From contig JAGSGY010000018.1 of the NCBI GenBank assembly GCA_023954855.1, forward strand, positions 1 to 64,000: 64,000 nucleotides of DNA, given 5' to 3'. The notes beneath the pieces were generated by a model. It searched no databases. It was not told the origin of the DNA and worked only from the letters and a program-made list of their open reading frames with translations. How positions within the stretch are numbered: position 1 is the stretch's first letter; every line of letters starts with the position of its first letter. Origin of the DNA: Pseudomonadota bacterium (GTDB lineage: Bacteria; Myxococcota_A; UBA796; GCA-2862545). The translations under genes were made by a program, and so were the position numbers. Shown here in pieces: positions 35,846 to 44,768 of this stretch.

Positions 35846-37045
35846 ATGGCCGACTACAGCACCCTCGATCTGATGGATCCGAAAACCTTCGATGGCGACA
35901 CGAGCGGCCTGATGGACTGGCTGTGCGAGAAGGAGGTTTACTGGGATCCCCAGTCGGAGCTCTGGGCAGCCGCCTCCTACGACGCGGTCGTGGCAGTGGC
36001 GCGTGATCCCAAGACCTTCCACTCCGAGGAGGGCAACGTCCCGAAGCTGCCGAATGATCCGTCGTTCATCAACTTGGACGGAAAGGCGCACAAGAAGCGT
36101 CGCGGGCTGATCAAGCACCTGTTCACCCGCCCGGCGATCGCCAGACTCGAAGAACACATTCGCGACGCCGTCGACAACCTCATTGACGAGGTGATCGAGG
36201 ACGGAGAGTGTGACTTCGTCGCCAGCATCGGCTCGATGATCCCCCTGCAGATCATCTGTGAGATGACCGGCATCGACGAAGAGTGGCGGCCAATGGTGCA
36301 CGAAGCCATCGATGGCTTCATCCTCGGCGGCTCGGGGCCGGACCACGTCACCGAGGCCGTCAACGAGGCGTTCATCACCTTCGGCGGCCTGCACATGCAC
36401 CTGGTCGACCAGCGCCGCGCCGAGCCCAAGGATGACCTGCTCTCGCTCTGGATTCACGCCGAGATCGACGGGCAGCCGATGACCGAAGATGAGCTGCTCT
36501 TCGAGCACACGATGATGATCATCGGCGGCAGCGAGACCACCCGCAATGTCATGTCGGGCGCGATCAAGGTGCTCTCGGACCAACCCGAGATTCGCGACCG
36601 CTTGTTGGCAGACCCCAGTCTGCTCGAGGCGGCCAGTGAGGAGGCGATTCGCTACGTGACGCCGTTCATTCGCATGTCGCGTACCGCCACCCGCGACGTC
36701 GAGTTCTACGGCCACCAGATCAAGAAGGGCGACGAGATCTTGATGGTCTACCCCTCCGCCAACTTCGACAAGCGGAAGTTCGACGACCCTTACACGTTCA
36801 ACATCGACCGCGACCTCAAGAAGACCAAGGTGCTCTCGTTCGGCTTTGGGCAGCATTTCTGCATCGGCGCCTACCTCGCTCGTCTCGAGGTCAAGGTCTG
36901 CCTGGAGCAGATGCTCAAGCGCATGCCCGACTGGGAGGTCACCGGCGAGGGGACCCGCCTGCACAGCTCGTTCGCGCGCGGCTACACCAGCCTGCCGATC
37001 AAGTTCACCCCCGGCAAGCGCCTGAACGCCATGGCGGCCAAGTAG
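35846..37045 (+). CDS. Cytochrome P450, bacterial class I, sterol/lipid type
   Basis: 399 residues from ATG 35846 (GAGAGGACAAC upstream). I-helix IIGGSETTRNVM, K-helix EEAIR, heme loop FGFGQHFCIGAYLARLE with Cys339. The GGSETT I-helix and the RMSRTATRDVEFYGHQIKKGDEI segment resemble the CYP124/125/142 group, which oxidises sterol or methyl-branched chain ends. The assignment to that group is by resemblance only. It needs separate ferredoxin and reductase, not seen here. It lies under a KstR-like operator and is immediately followed by a DECR-like gene with no gap. Confidence 0.9.
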   Translation: MADYSTLDLMDPKTFDGDTSGLMDWLCEKEVYWDPQSELWAAASYDAVVAVARDPKTFHSEEGNVPKLPNDPSFINLDGKAHKKRRGLIKHLFTRPAIARLEEHIRDAVDNLIDEVIEDGECDFVASIGSMIPLQIICEMTGIDEEWRPMVHEAIDGFILGGSGPDHVTEAVNEAFITFGGLHMHLVDQRRAEPKDDLLSLWIHAEIDGQPMTEDELLFEHTMMIIGGSETTRNVMSGAIKVLSDQPEIRDRLLADPSLLEAASEEAIRYVTPFIRMSRTATRDVEFYGHQIKKGDEILMVYPSANFDKRKFDDPYTFNIDRDLKKTKVLSFGFGQHFCIGAYLARLEVKVCLEQMLKRMPDWEVTGEGTRLHSSFARGYTSLPIKFTPGKRLNAMAAK

Positions 37046-37906
37046 ATGGGCGACGTATTTGCAGACGGCCTGCTCACCGGCAAGGTCGCGTTCGTGATGG
37101 GTGGAACCCGCGGCATGAACCTGGCGATCGCGACGCGCTACGCCGCGTATGGGGCGAGTGTGGCGGTGCTGAGCCGCAACCCAGAGCGCTGTGAGGCCGC
37201 CGCGGCGGGCATTCGCGAGGCCACCGGGGCGAAGGCCATCGGCATCGCTTGCGACGCTCGGGACTACGACCAAGTCGCCGCAGCAGCCGCCACGACGGCC
37301 GAGACCCTGGGCAAGCTCGACCTGGTGGTCGCGGGCCAGGCCGGCAACTTCTACGCACCGGTCACCGGCATGAGTGCGAAGGGCTTTCGGACTGTGGTCG
37401 ACATCGACCTCACCGGAACCTTCAACACCTTCAAGGCGGGCTTCGAGCACCTGAACCGGCGCGGTGCCTCGATGGTGGCGATCACGGCGCCCGAGGCCGT
37501 CCAGGCGCTCCACTTTCAAGCCCACGTCTGTGCCGCGAAGGCCGGTGTGAACCAGCTGATTCGCGTCTGTGCCCAGGAGTGGGGCCCCGAGGGCGTGCGC
37601 GTCAACGGCATCTCGCCAGGACCCATCGAGGGCTCGTGGGGCATGAGCAACGTGGCCTCGCCAAACGCACAGATTGTCGAGATGATTCGCCGAGCGATCC
37701 CGCTGAAGCGGTGGGGTGTCGAGGCCGACATCGCCGATGCCGCCCTGTTCCTCGCTTCGCCCGCGGCAAGCTACGTCAACGGCACGATCCTGACCGTCGA
37801 CGGCGGCGTGACCATCGCTTCGCCCGAGATGAGCCGCTTCAACAGCCTCGAAGATGTCGAGAACGACCCTCGCGTGCGTCGCCTCTCGAAAGAAGAGACG
37901 CGCTAG
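37046..37906 (+). CDS. 2,4-dienoyl-CoA reductase-like SDR (DECR2 type)
   Basis: 286 residues. Rossmann start GKVAFVMGGTRGMNLAIATR. The segment QEWGPEGVRVNGISPGPIEGSWGM and SPAASYVNGTILTVDGG match the peroxisomal DECR2 form of short-chain reductase. The usual catalytic Tyr of YxxxK is His160 (HVCAAK, Lys164), as in DECR2-type enzymes, which supports the call. Expected reaction: NADPH-dependent reduction of 2,4-dienoyl-CoA during oxidation of unsaturated chains. Starts directly after the P450 stop. Converges with the kinase-SUMF1 gene (4-bp overlap). Confidence 0.85.
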   Translation: MGDVFADGLLTGKVAFVMGGTRGMNLAIATRYAAYGASVAVLSRNPERCEAAAAGIREATGAKAIGIACDARDYDQVAAAAATTAETLGKLDLVVAGQAGNFYAPVTGMSAKGFRTVVDIDLTGTFNTFKAGFEHLNRRGASMVAITAPEAVQALHFQAHVCAAKAGVNQLIRVCAQEWGPEGVRVNGISPGPIEGSWGMSNVASPNAQIVEMIRRAIPLKRWGVEADIADAALFLASPAASYVNGTILTVDGGVTIASPEMSRFNSLEDVENDPRVRRLSKEETR

Positions 37907-40500
37907 TCCGAGCCGATCGGCCGGACGAGACGGAAGCCCACGTCGGCATGGCCCTGCTCGCCGCTCACGCCCGAGCGCGCGCAGGAGCGAGCCATGTCCT
38001 CGGGCTGGCGCCACGATCCGCCGCGCACCGTCCGCACGCCGACATCACCGCTGAACTCGACGCGTCGATTCACGCGGTCGCCGAGACTCGTTGGGCCTTC
38101 GGCGTCGAAGGGATCTTCGCACCAATCGCGCACGTTGCCACCCAGCCCCAGAACGCCGTACGCCGACATGTCCGCGCCTCCGAACTCGGTGGCACCGGGC
38201 CGGAGCGGCAGATGTTCGCCTGCCCGAATGCGCGCGAAGGACGTGTCGAAGGCATCGCCCCACGGATACCAGCGCGCATCGGGACCGCGAGCCGCCTTCT
38301 CCCACTCGACCTCGGTGGGCAACCGATAGACCTTCCCGGTGTTGGCAGATCGCCAGATCGCGTACGCCCTCGCTGCCCGCCACGAGACACCGGTCGCGGG
38401 CCAGTCAGGACGGAACAAGCGCACGCGTGACTTGAACAAATCAGAACGCGCTCGCGTACCCTCGGCATCGGGGTCTTTCAGAAAGGCGAAGAACTCCGAA
38501 GTGGTCACCGGAGTCGTCCCGACGGCGAAAGACTCGACCCAGACGCGCTGTGCGCGACCTGCCCCCCTCGCCTCCGCATCGCCGCCAATCGTCACCCAGC
38601 CCTCGGGCACGAACACCTCGCCGGCGTCGAGCTCACCGGTTGCGGGAAGGTAGAGCGGCTTCACCCCGCTGGCGCCAGGCGCTCGCGGAACCCAGGGTCG
38701 GGTGCGCCCGAGCACGAAGGGGTAGCCCACCGGCGGACGCCCCTCTGCCTCGAGCAGCAGCAGGTAGCTTCCAACCGGAAGCTCCACATCGATCAACGGC
38801 GTCATTCCCAGCGGCCGAACCCGCTCGACGGCGAGCCGACGGTCTTGGTTCACATAGCGAAACAGCGTCGCTGTGGCCGGCACCTGGGTGAGCAGCGTCA
38901 GCGAGCTGGTTCCCGCCAGGTAGGCGGCGTAGTCACCGATGTCATGAGCGCGCAGCAACACTTCCTGCCGCGCCGCCTCGACGCGGTCACGGGCCAGCTC
39001 AGCGGCCTGGTGGTGCTCGAAGTGGATCTTCGCCAACACCGCATGCGCATCATCAAGATCGGGATCGAGCGCAAGCGCTCCGTTGAGCTGCTGTGTGATC
39101 TCGGCCAGCGTACGGTCGGCCTGCCGCGCCACCTTGCTCGCCTCGTCCTGAAGCTTCCAGGTGGGGGCCTTGGCTTCGGCCGTGGAATGGGCCCCGAGAC
39201 TGGCCAACCGCTCCTCGGCCAGCGCTGACAGATGAGCGGATCGGCGGCGCAGAGGCTCGAGATCGGCGAGGCCTTTGCGAGCGAGTCGCACTTCTTCGAG
39301 CGCGCGCTCCCGTCGGATACTGCCCTCGAGCCAGCGTGCGATCTCTTCGGCGAGAAGGCCGGCATCTGTGAAGCGCTCCTCTGGCTCTGGGCGCATCGCC
39401 CGGCTCACGATCGAGGCGAGGCCGTCAGCGACCGGTCCCCGCGCAAGCGAGCTCATCGGCGGAAGCTTTCCTTCCGCAGACTGCACCAACAGCTGCACAT
39501 GCGTGCCTGTGTACGGCCGCTCGCCGGTCAGCAACTCGAAGAGCATGACTCCGAGCGCGTACACATCGGCGGCTGGAGCCATCTTCTCGGCCTGACCCAT
39601 CGCCTGCTCTGGCGGCATGTAGGCCGGGGTTCCGGCGACCGCTCCTGGCGCGGCGGTGTGCGCCGAAGCCCCCAGACTCACCGGCCCCTCGCTGTGCGCC
39701 TCGGCCTGAGAGGCATCGATCAACCGCGCCACACCCCAGTCCATGACGAGCACTTCGCCAAAGCCGCCGACCATGATGTTCGAGGGCTTCAGGTCACCGT
39801 GGAGCACACCGCGGGCATGCGCATAGGCCACGGCCTCGCACACCTTCTGATACACCGCCAGCAAGCGGGTCTCGGTCCACTGCGCGCCGTCATCGCCGTC
39901 GCCCCGGTACACCTGGCTCAAGATGGCGGACAGAGTCTGTCCGTGCACCTCCTTCATGGTGAAGAAGGGCAGGCCCTGCTCGATCTCACCGACCGCGTGC
40001 ACCGGGGGAATCGAAGGGTGCGCGAGCTGGGCGGTGATCTGGGCCTCGGCGAGAAAGCGCGCCCGCATGCTTCGATCGCCGGTGTAGCGACCGTCGAGCA
40101 CCTTCATCGCGAGGACGCGCTGGAGCACGTCGTCCCGCGACCGGTGCACCTCGGCCATGCCACCGCGTCCGAGCAGCCCGAGCGAGTGAAACGCCACCCT
40201 GGGGAGCACCGTGTCTTCGACGGCATCGGCCTCTTCGGTGCCGAACAAAGCCGGAAGCGTTGGGGGAGCCGGCTCGGAGGAAACCTCGTCGCGGGCCGGC
40301 AGAAGCAGTGTCTCCACACTGCTAATGTCGGACGGCCTCGCAGTCTCCCCCACGCGAATCATCGTGGGTGTGCCCGCCGTCGACGTACGCATGAGGCGCA
40401 GCAGCACAGGCTCGAGCCCTGGATCGATCGCGTGTTCGGCGATGAACCGCGCGACCAGCTGCTCGTGAAAGCCCTTTTGTACCGGCTCCTTAGAGCTCAA
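37903..40500 (-). CDS. Ser/Thr protein kinase with C-terminal SUMF1/FGE-like domain
   Basis: 865 residues, TTG start at 40500 with GGAGG ten bases before. Kinase at about 100-375: LGRGGMAEV loop, Lys133, catalytic loop HGDLKPSN (234-241; Gly replaces Arg of HRD) and DWG at 254-256. A helical linker follows. From about 630 comes a formylglycine-generating-enzyme-like domain (PVTTSEFFAFL, LPTEVEWEKAARG, LGGNVRDWCEDPF, VRGGSW, GFRLVRP). Kinase-SUMF1 proteins are typical of Myxococcota and Planctomycetes; the second domain usually acts as a binding module. Last gene of the signalling operon. Confidence 0.9.
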   Translation of the reverse strand: MSSKEPVQKGFHEQLVARFIAEHAIDPGLEPVLLRLMRTSTAGTPTMIRVGETARPSDISSVETLLLPARDEVSSEPAPPTLPALFGTEEADAVEDTVLPRVAFHSLGLLGRGGMAEVHRSRDDVLQRVLAMKVLDGRYTGDRSMRARFLAEAQITAQLAHPSIPPVHAVGEIEQGLPFFTMKEVHGQTLSAILSQVYRGDGDDGAQWTETRLLAVYQKVCEAVAYAHARGVLHGDLKPSNIMVGGFGEVLVMDWGVARLIDASQAEAHSEGPVSLGASAHTAAPGAVAGTPAYMPPEQAMGQAEKMAPAADVYALGVMLFELLTGERPYTGTHVQLLVQSAEGKLPPMSSLARGPVADGLASIVSRAMRPEPEERFTDAGLLAEEIARWLEGSIRRERALEEVRLARKGLADLEPLRRRSAHLSALAEERLASLGAHSTAEAKAPTWKLQDEASKVARQADRTLAEITQQLNGALALDPDLDDAHAVLAKIHFEHHQAAELARDRVEAARQEVLLRAHDIGDYAAYLAGTSSLTLLTQVPATATLFRYVNQDRRLAVERVRPLGMTPLIDVELPVGSYLLLLEAEGRPPVGYPFVLGRTRPWVPRAPGASGVKPLYLPATGELDAGEVFVPEGWVTIGGDAEARGAGRAQRVWVESFAVGTTPVTTSEFFAFLKDPDAEGTRARSDLFKSRVRLFRPDWPATGVSWRAARAYAIWRSANTGKVYRLPTEVEWEKAARGPDARWYPWGDAFDTSFARIRAGEHLPLRPGATEFGGADMSAYGVLGLGGNVRDWCEDPFDAEGPTSLGDRVNRRVEFSGDVGVRTVRGGSWRQPEDMARSCARSGVSGEQGHADVGFRLVRPIGSD

Positions 40501-40873
40501 TGCCGAGCACCTCCGCGGAACGCGACAACACGTCGTCGGGGTCGAAGGGCTTGGTCACGTACAGGTCCACACCCACATCGGTGCCGGTAGCTCGGTCGAA
40601 CTCTTGCCCCTTTGCGGTGAGCATCATGATGTAGATGCCCTTGAGTTCCGGATCTGCGCGAATCGTTCGACAGACGTCGAAGCCGTTGACGTGCGGCATC
40701 ATGACGTCGAGCAAGATCAGATCGGGACGCTCTTCCGAGACCATCTCGAGGGCCTCGCGTCCGTCCGCGGCCATCAAGATCTCGACGCCGACCTCCTCGA
40801 GTTCATCGAGGGTCTGCTCGAGCAGAAGCCGAATGTGCGGCTCGTCATCGACAATCAGGACCTTCTTGTTCAC
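40490..40873 (-). CDS. Single-domain response regulator
   Basis: 127 residues, GTG start overlapping the previous stop (GTGA). A CheY-like receiver only: acidic pair in LIVDDEP, phosphoacceptor Asp56 (LILLDVMMP), Thr in MLTAKG and Lys108 (VTKPF). With no output domain it probably passes the signal by protein contact, plausibly from the hybrid kinase two genes upstream to the Ser/Thr kinase next to it. That wiring is inferred from gene order. Overlaps the kinase gene by 11 bp. Confidence 0.92.
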   Translation of the reverse strand: MNKKVLIVDDEPHIRLLLEQTLDELEEVGVEILMAADGREALEMVSEERPDLILLDVMMPHVNGFDVCRTIRADPELKGIYIMMLTAKGQEFDRATGTDVGVDLYVTKPFDPDDVLSRSAEVLGIEL

Positions 40874-42195
40874 CGCTGCACCTCGAAGACTTCGGACGGC
40901 CCGCCCGGGAGTTCCCGCACGCCGACCCCAGCGTACTCCACACCCTCCGCGAGAGCACGAGCCACTTGCTGATCGACAAGAAGCTGGCCATCGGACTCGG
41001 ACTGGAGCACCGCTGCGTTGTTGATTCCAGTGTACAGGCCACCTGGATCGCCGCCTCGAACGGTCGCGCAGGCCACGCCGACGCCAGGCACACCCGCGCC
41101 CATCGCCATGGGGCTGGCCGCGATCACCGCATCGATCACACGACGCCCCGCAGCTACGGCATCATCCACGGCCGAGTCGCCGCGAAACACGCCCAGAACG
41201 AGCATGCCCTGCGGGGTGTCCACGACCGCATCGCCCTCGAGAAACGCGTCGATGACCGACGCTACGCCTTGCTCGAGGGCCTGCACGAGGTGATCCACCT
41301 GTCCGAAGCCTTTGGCCGTGGCCAGCCGGCGAAGGTCGCAGCACGCCACGACCAACGCTTCTTCCTCGGGTACGCCGTGCTCGAAGACCGCGCCGAGCAA
41401 GTCGGGCGACACGTGCCGCTCGAGCTGGTGCAAAAGCGAGAGTTCCCGTAGGCGCTCCCCCTGGAGCTGGGCCGCAGCGAGGGCCGACGACGCGTTCGCC
41501 GCGAGGGCCGCCACGAGCTTGAGGTGGCCGGAGCCCCAGCCCCCCTGCCCGTCCTGCCAGAGCCTAAGCATGCCGAAGACCCGCTCGCCAACGCGCATCG
41601 GCGCGCAGATGACCTCGCGAGGACCCTCGTCTCCACTCGCGGTGACCTCGTCCACGAACTCGGCCCGACCCGTGCGCAACACCCGCCCTGCAGTGCCCGT
41701 GGAAGCCGAGAGAACCCGTCGCTCGTCGAGTTCCTCGCCGACTCCGGCCACCGCCTCGAGCACATCGCGCCGAGGGTCGTGCAAGAACAAGGCGGTACCG
41801 GTCGCGCCGAGATGGCGCTGCGCGTGCTCAACGACCGTCCGAGCGACGCCCTCAACGTCGAGCTGCCGCGACAGCTGCTCGCCGAGCTCGTAGAGAAGAG
41901 ACAGCTCCTTGTACCGCTCGAGCGTCTCGCCAGCGAGGGCCCGCTTCTCGGTTTCGCGCGTGAAGATCCAGGCTGCCAAGCTCGCGATCGCCTCGGTTCC
42001 AGGACCGCCGATCGCGCTGCCTAGCTCTTCGTCATCCACCACGATCGGACAGGGCTCACCCGCGTTGGCCTCACCGACGAGCACCTTTCCACTCGCATCG
42101 GCAATGCACACCCCACCCGGGACCAGTGCGATCGCGTCGGTCAGCACCCGCTTCTGAGCACCACGAAGGGCCTTCTTGAGCGTGAGCGGCCTCAA
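40870..42195 (-). CDS. GAF protein with degenerate class III cyclase-like domain
   Basis: 441 residues; a TTG start overlaps the kinase stop (TTGA). A short PAS-like or unknown N-terminus, a helical segment (KRALAGETLERYKELSLLYELGEQ), a GAF domain (about 115-260, ending SGHLKLVAALAANASSALA), then a region aligning by eye to adenylyl/guanylyl cyclases: VVACCDLRRLA retains the first metal Asp, but the second (GDxxxxxFG) is TPQGMLVLGVF. The cyclase is therefore probably inactive and perhaps regulatory. Between the hybrid kinase and the response regulator. Confidence 0.75.
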   Translation of the reverse strand: MRPLTLKKALRGAQKRVLTDAIALVPGGVCIADASGKVLVGEANAGEPCPIVVDDEELGSAIGGPGTEAIASLAAWIFTRETEKRALAGETLERYKELSLLYELGEQLSRQLDVEGVARTVVEHAQRHLGATGTALFLHDPRRDVLEAVAGVGEELDERRVLSASTGTAGRVLRTGRAEFVDEVTASGDEGPREVICAPMRVGERVFGMLRLWQDGQGGWGSGHLKLVAALAANASSALAAAQLQGERLRELSLLHQLERHVSPDLLGAVFEHGVPEEEALVVACCDLRRLATAKGFGQVDHLVQALEQGVASVIDAFLEGDAVVDTPQGMLVLGVFRGDSAVDDAVAAGRRVIDAVIAASPMAMGAGVPGVGVACATVRGGDPGGLYTGINNAAVLQSESDGQLLVDQQVARALAEGVEYAGVGVRELPGGPSEVFEVQR

Positions 42196-44690
42196 TCGGC
42201 CCCCTCGACCAGCTGCACGATGTACACGTGCTCGAGGCCCCGCTCGAAGCGAATCGTGCGCAGAAGCTCCTCTTGAGAGTCCACCAACGACTCGAGGATG
42301 ATCAGGTCGGGCTTGGTCCGCTTGGCCTCATCGAGGCACTCCGCACCCGTGCACGTCCCCACGACCTGGTAGCCACGCAGCTCAAGCAAGCGAGACACAT
42401 CGACACTCATCGACGCGGTTTCATCCACCACCAGCACCCGCCGCGGCGAGGACACCTGCTCGAGGAGCTCGCGAACCGCACCCACCAGCTCATCGGTCTG
42501 GGCGGGCTTGGTCAGGTAGCGGTCCACCCCCAGGCGGAACCCACGCTCGGTGTCCTCGAGAATCGACAGCATCAGGATCGGAATCGACTCCGTCTTCGGG
42601 TCGCCCTTGAGCATCGCGGCGACGTCAAAGCCCGAGAGGTCGGGCATCATCACGTCGAGGATGACGAGGTCTGGACGGTCGGCTCGAATCGCGGCGATGC
42701 CTTCGTAGCCGTTCGACGCCTGACGGACGATGAAGCCCCGATCGGTCAGTTCCTGGCGAAGCAGCTCGCGAATACTCGGGTCGTCGTCGACGACGAGAAT
42801 CGTCCGCTCAGAGGAGGCGGCTGTGCGCGGAACCTTGCGCTCGATGCGGCGCACGATGGCATCGACGTGCGGCACGCGACTGGCCTCGGCGGTGACCGAG
42901 GCGAGGACGACCGCGAAACGAGCCCCCTCGCCAACCTGACTCTCGATCGTGATCTCGGTGTCGTGGGCGCGAGCGATCTGCTGGCAGATCGGCAGGCCAA
43001 GCCCCGTGCCCTGCGGCTTGTCCGTGAGGGTGTCACCCACCTGCTTGAAGCGCTCGAACACTGCATCGTGCAGCCCCGGTGCAATCCCTTCGCCGTGGTC
43101 GCGCACCGACAGCTCCACGCCGTCGCCCTCGGCACTTGCCGTGAGTTCGACGGCGCGGCCGGCCGAGAACTTCGCAGCGTTCGACAGCAGGTTGATCAGC
43201 ACCTGAATGAGCCGACTTCGGTCGCCATTCACTGCCGGCAGATCCGGGTCGATCCGCACCACAAGCTGGTCGGCTTCAAACAGCGCCGAGGCCGCATCGG
43301 CAGCCTGAGCGACGAGGCTCGAGACCTCGATCGGCGCGAAGCTCCACTCCATGCGGCCGGCTTCCATCTTCGAGATGTCGAGCACATCGTTGATCAGTGC
43401 GGTGAGCCGCTCACCCTCGCTCGAGATGATGTCGATGTTGTTGCGCACGCGCTTCATGGCGCGAGCCAACTTCGGGTCCTCGCCGTCGAGGTGTGGGAAG
43501 AGCTTTGACTCGAGCTGGTTCCGCGTGATCTTCGCGAAGCCGAGCACCGACGTCAGCGGCGTGCGGAGCTCGTGGGACACCGTGGCGATGAAGTCGGTCT
43601 TCATGCGATCGACTTCGCGCTCCAGCGTGACATCCTGGACGCGAGCCACTGCACCGCTGACCTCTCCCTCGTGCACAATCGGAGAGGCCTGGGTCTGCAC
43701 CACACGATCACCGGGAAGCCGCGCCTCACCCGTCGCGGGACGGCCTGTGTCGAGGGCGTCGCGGATCACGCTCGCGATGGCCGGAGGCAGCGTCGTCCCC
43801 ACCGATAGGCCCACTTCGACAGGCATGCCGAGCATCTTGGACAGCGCCGGGTTCACCATGCGCAAGCCGCCGTCGGCGCCGGTCGCGACGATGCCGTCTG
43901 CGAGGCTGTCGAGCATTGCTTGGCGCTCGACCAGGGCAATCGCGATCGACCGCGTGCGACGGGCGACCTTGTCCTCGAGCTCGACGTTGAGCTGCTGAAG
44001 CTCAGTCTCGGCCTTCTTGAGCTTGGTGATGTCGCGGCAGATCGCCAGCATCAGCAGCTCGTCCTCGGCCTCGAACAGCCCGAGGCGTACCGAGACCGGG
44101 AAGGTGCTGCCGTCCTTGCGCCGCTGCAGCCCCTCGACGCTCATCGGTGTGCCGACCTCCATTCGGTTCCAGATGCCATCCAGACGGCCGGGTTGGATCG
44201 TCGTCTCGAAGTCGGCGACATGCAGGGCGAGCATCTCTTCGCGCGTGTAACCCAGCACCTTGCATGCCCACGGATTCGCGTCGCGAATGCGCCCCTCGAG
44301 GTCGTGCACGAACCAGGCATCGGTCGCGTAGTCGACCAGTTCCTGAAGATTCGACTGGCTGGTGAAGACCGTGGCGCGCTCGCCCACGTCCTCGACCACC
44401 ATCAAGAAGCCACCGTCCGCGGCAGAGAGCCGGCAGACCAAGCTGCGCTCACCATCTGGACGCGCAAACCGCGCCCTGACGACGGCCATCGGGGCCCCCT
44501 GCAGCACGTTCTCGAACGCGCGCTCGAAGCGCTCGTGGTGTTCGGGAACCGCAAGCGAGGCCCAGTTTAGACCCAGAGCCTGCGTTTCGGGCCAGCCGAG
44601 GATCGACTCAAAACCCGCCCCCGCCCGGAGCACCAGGCCCTGCGTATCCAGCAGCAAGGCGGCACAGAGTTCAAGCTCGAGCAGTTGCAT
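42192..44690 (-). CDS. Hybrid sensor histidine kinase, PAS-rich with two receivers
   Basis: 832 residues, no membrane segment, so a cytosolic sensor. Three PAS-like regions fill 1-360. HisKA has His373 (VSHELRTPLTS); the ATPase has N box NLLSNAAKFS, VRDHGEGIAPG and GTGLGLPIC. The first receiver has Asp679 (LVILDVMMPDLSGFD). A shorter second receiver at the C-terminus (about 750-832) has Glu800 where the phosphoacceptor Asp should be (LIILESLVDS). That domain cannot be phosphorylated normally. First gene of a four-gene operon with stop/start overlaps; GAGGACTG precedes the ATG. Confidence 0.92.
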   Translation of the reverse strand: MQLLELELCAALLLDTQGLVLRAGAGFESILGWPETQALGLNWASLAVPEHHERFERAFENVLQGAPMAVVRARFARPDGERSLVCRLSAADGGFLMVVEDVGERATVFTSQSNLQELVDYATDAWFVHDLEGRIRDANPWACKVLGYTREEMLALHVADFETTIQPGRLDGIWNRMEVGTPMSVEGLQRRKDGSTFPVSVRLGLFEAEDELLMLAICRDITKLKKAETELQQLNVELEDKVARRTRSIAIALVERQAMLDSLADGIVATGADGGLRMVNPALSKMLGMPVEVGLSVGTTLPPAIASVIRDALDTGRPATGEARLPGDRVVQTQASPIVHEGEVSGAVARVQDVTLEREVDRMKTDFIATVSHELRTPLTSVLGFAKITRNQLESKLFPHLDGEDPKLARAMKRVRNNIDIISSEGERLTALINDVLDISKMEAGRMEWSFAPIEVSSLVAQAADAASALFEADQLVVRIDPDLPAVNGDRSRLIQVLINLLSNAAKFSAGRAVELTASAEGDGVELSVRDHGEGIAPGLHDAVFERFKQVGDTLTDKPQGTGLGLPICQQIARAHDTEITIESQVGEGARFAVVLASVTAEASRVPHVDAIVRRIERKVPRTAASSERTILVVDDDPSIRELLRQELTDRGFIVRQASNGYEGIAAIRADRPDLVILDVMMPDLSGFDVAAMLKGDPKTESIPILMLSILEDTERGFRLGVDRYLTKPAQTDELVGAVRELLEQVSSPRRVLVVDETASMSVDVSRLLELRGYQVVGTCTGAECLDEAKRTKPDLIILESLVDSQEELLRTIRFERGLEHVYIVQLVEGAD

Positions 44691-44768
44691 CAGTCCTCGC
44701 GCAGACCAGGGTACCGCAAGCTGCCGAAGCGGGCCCAGCCGACCCCGACGAGGCCGCGCGCAGCTCGC

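Noticed and set aside
35831-38014. 727-codon minus-strand frame across the P450 and SDR genes
   Set aside because: Shadow of two well-supported genes with heme-loop and Rossmann motifs; its own product shows no domain.
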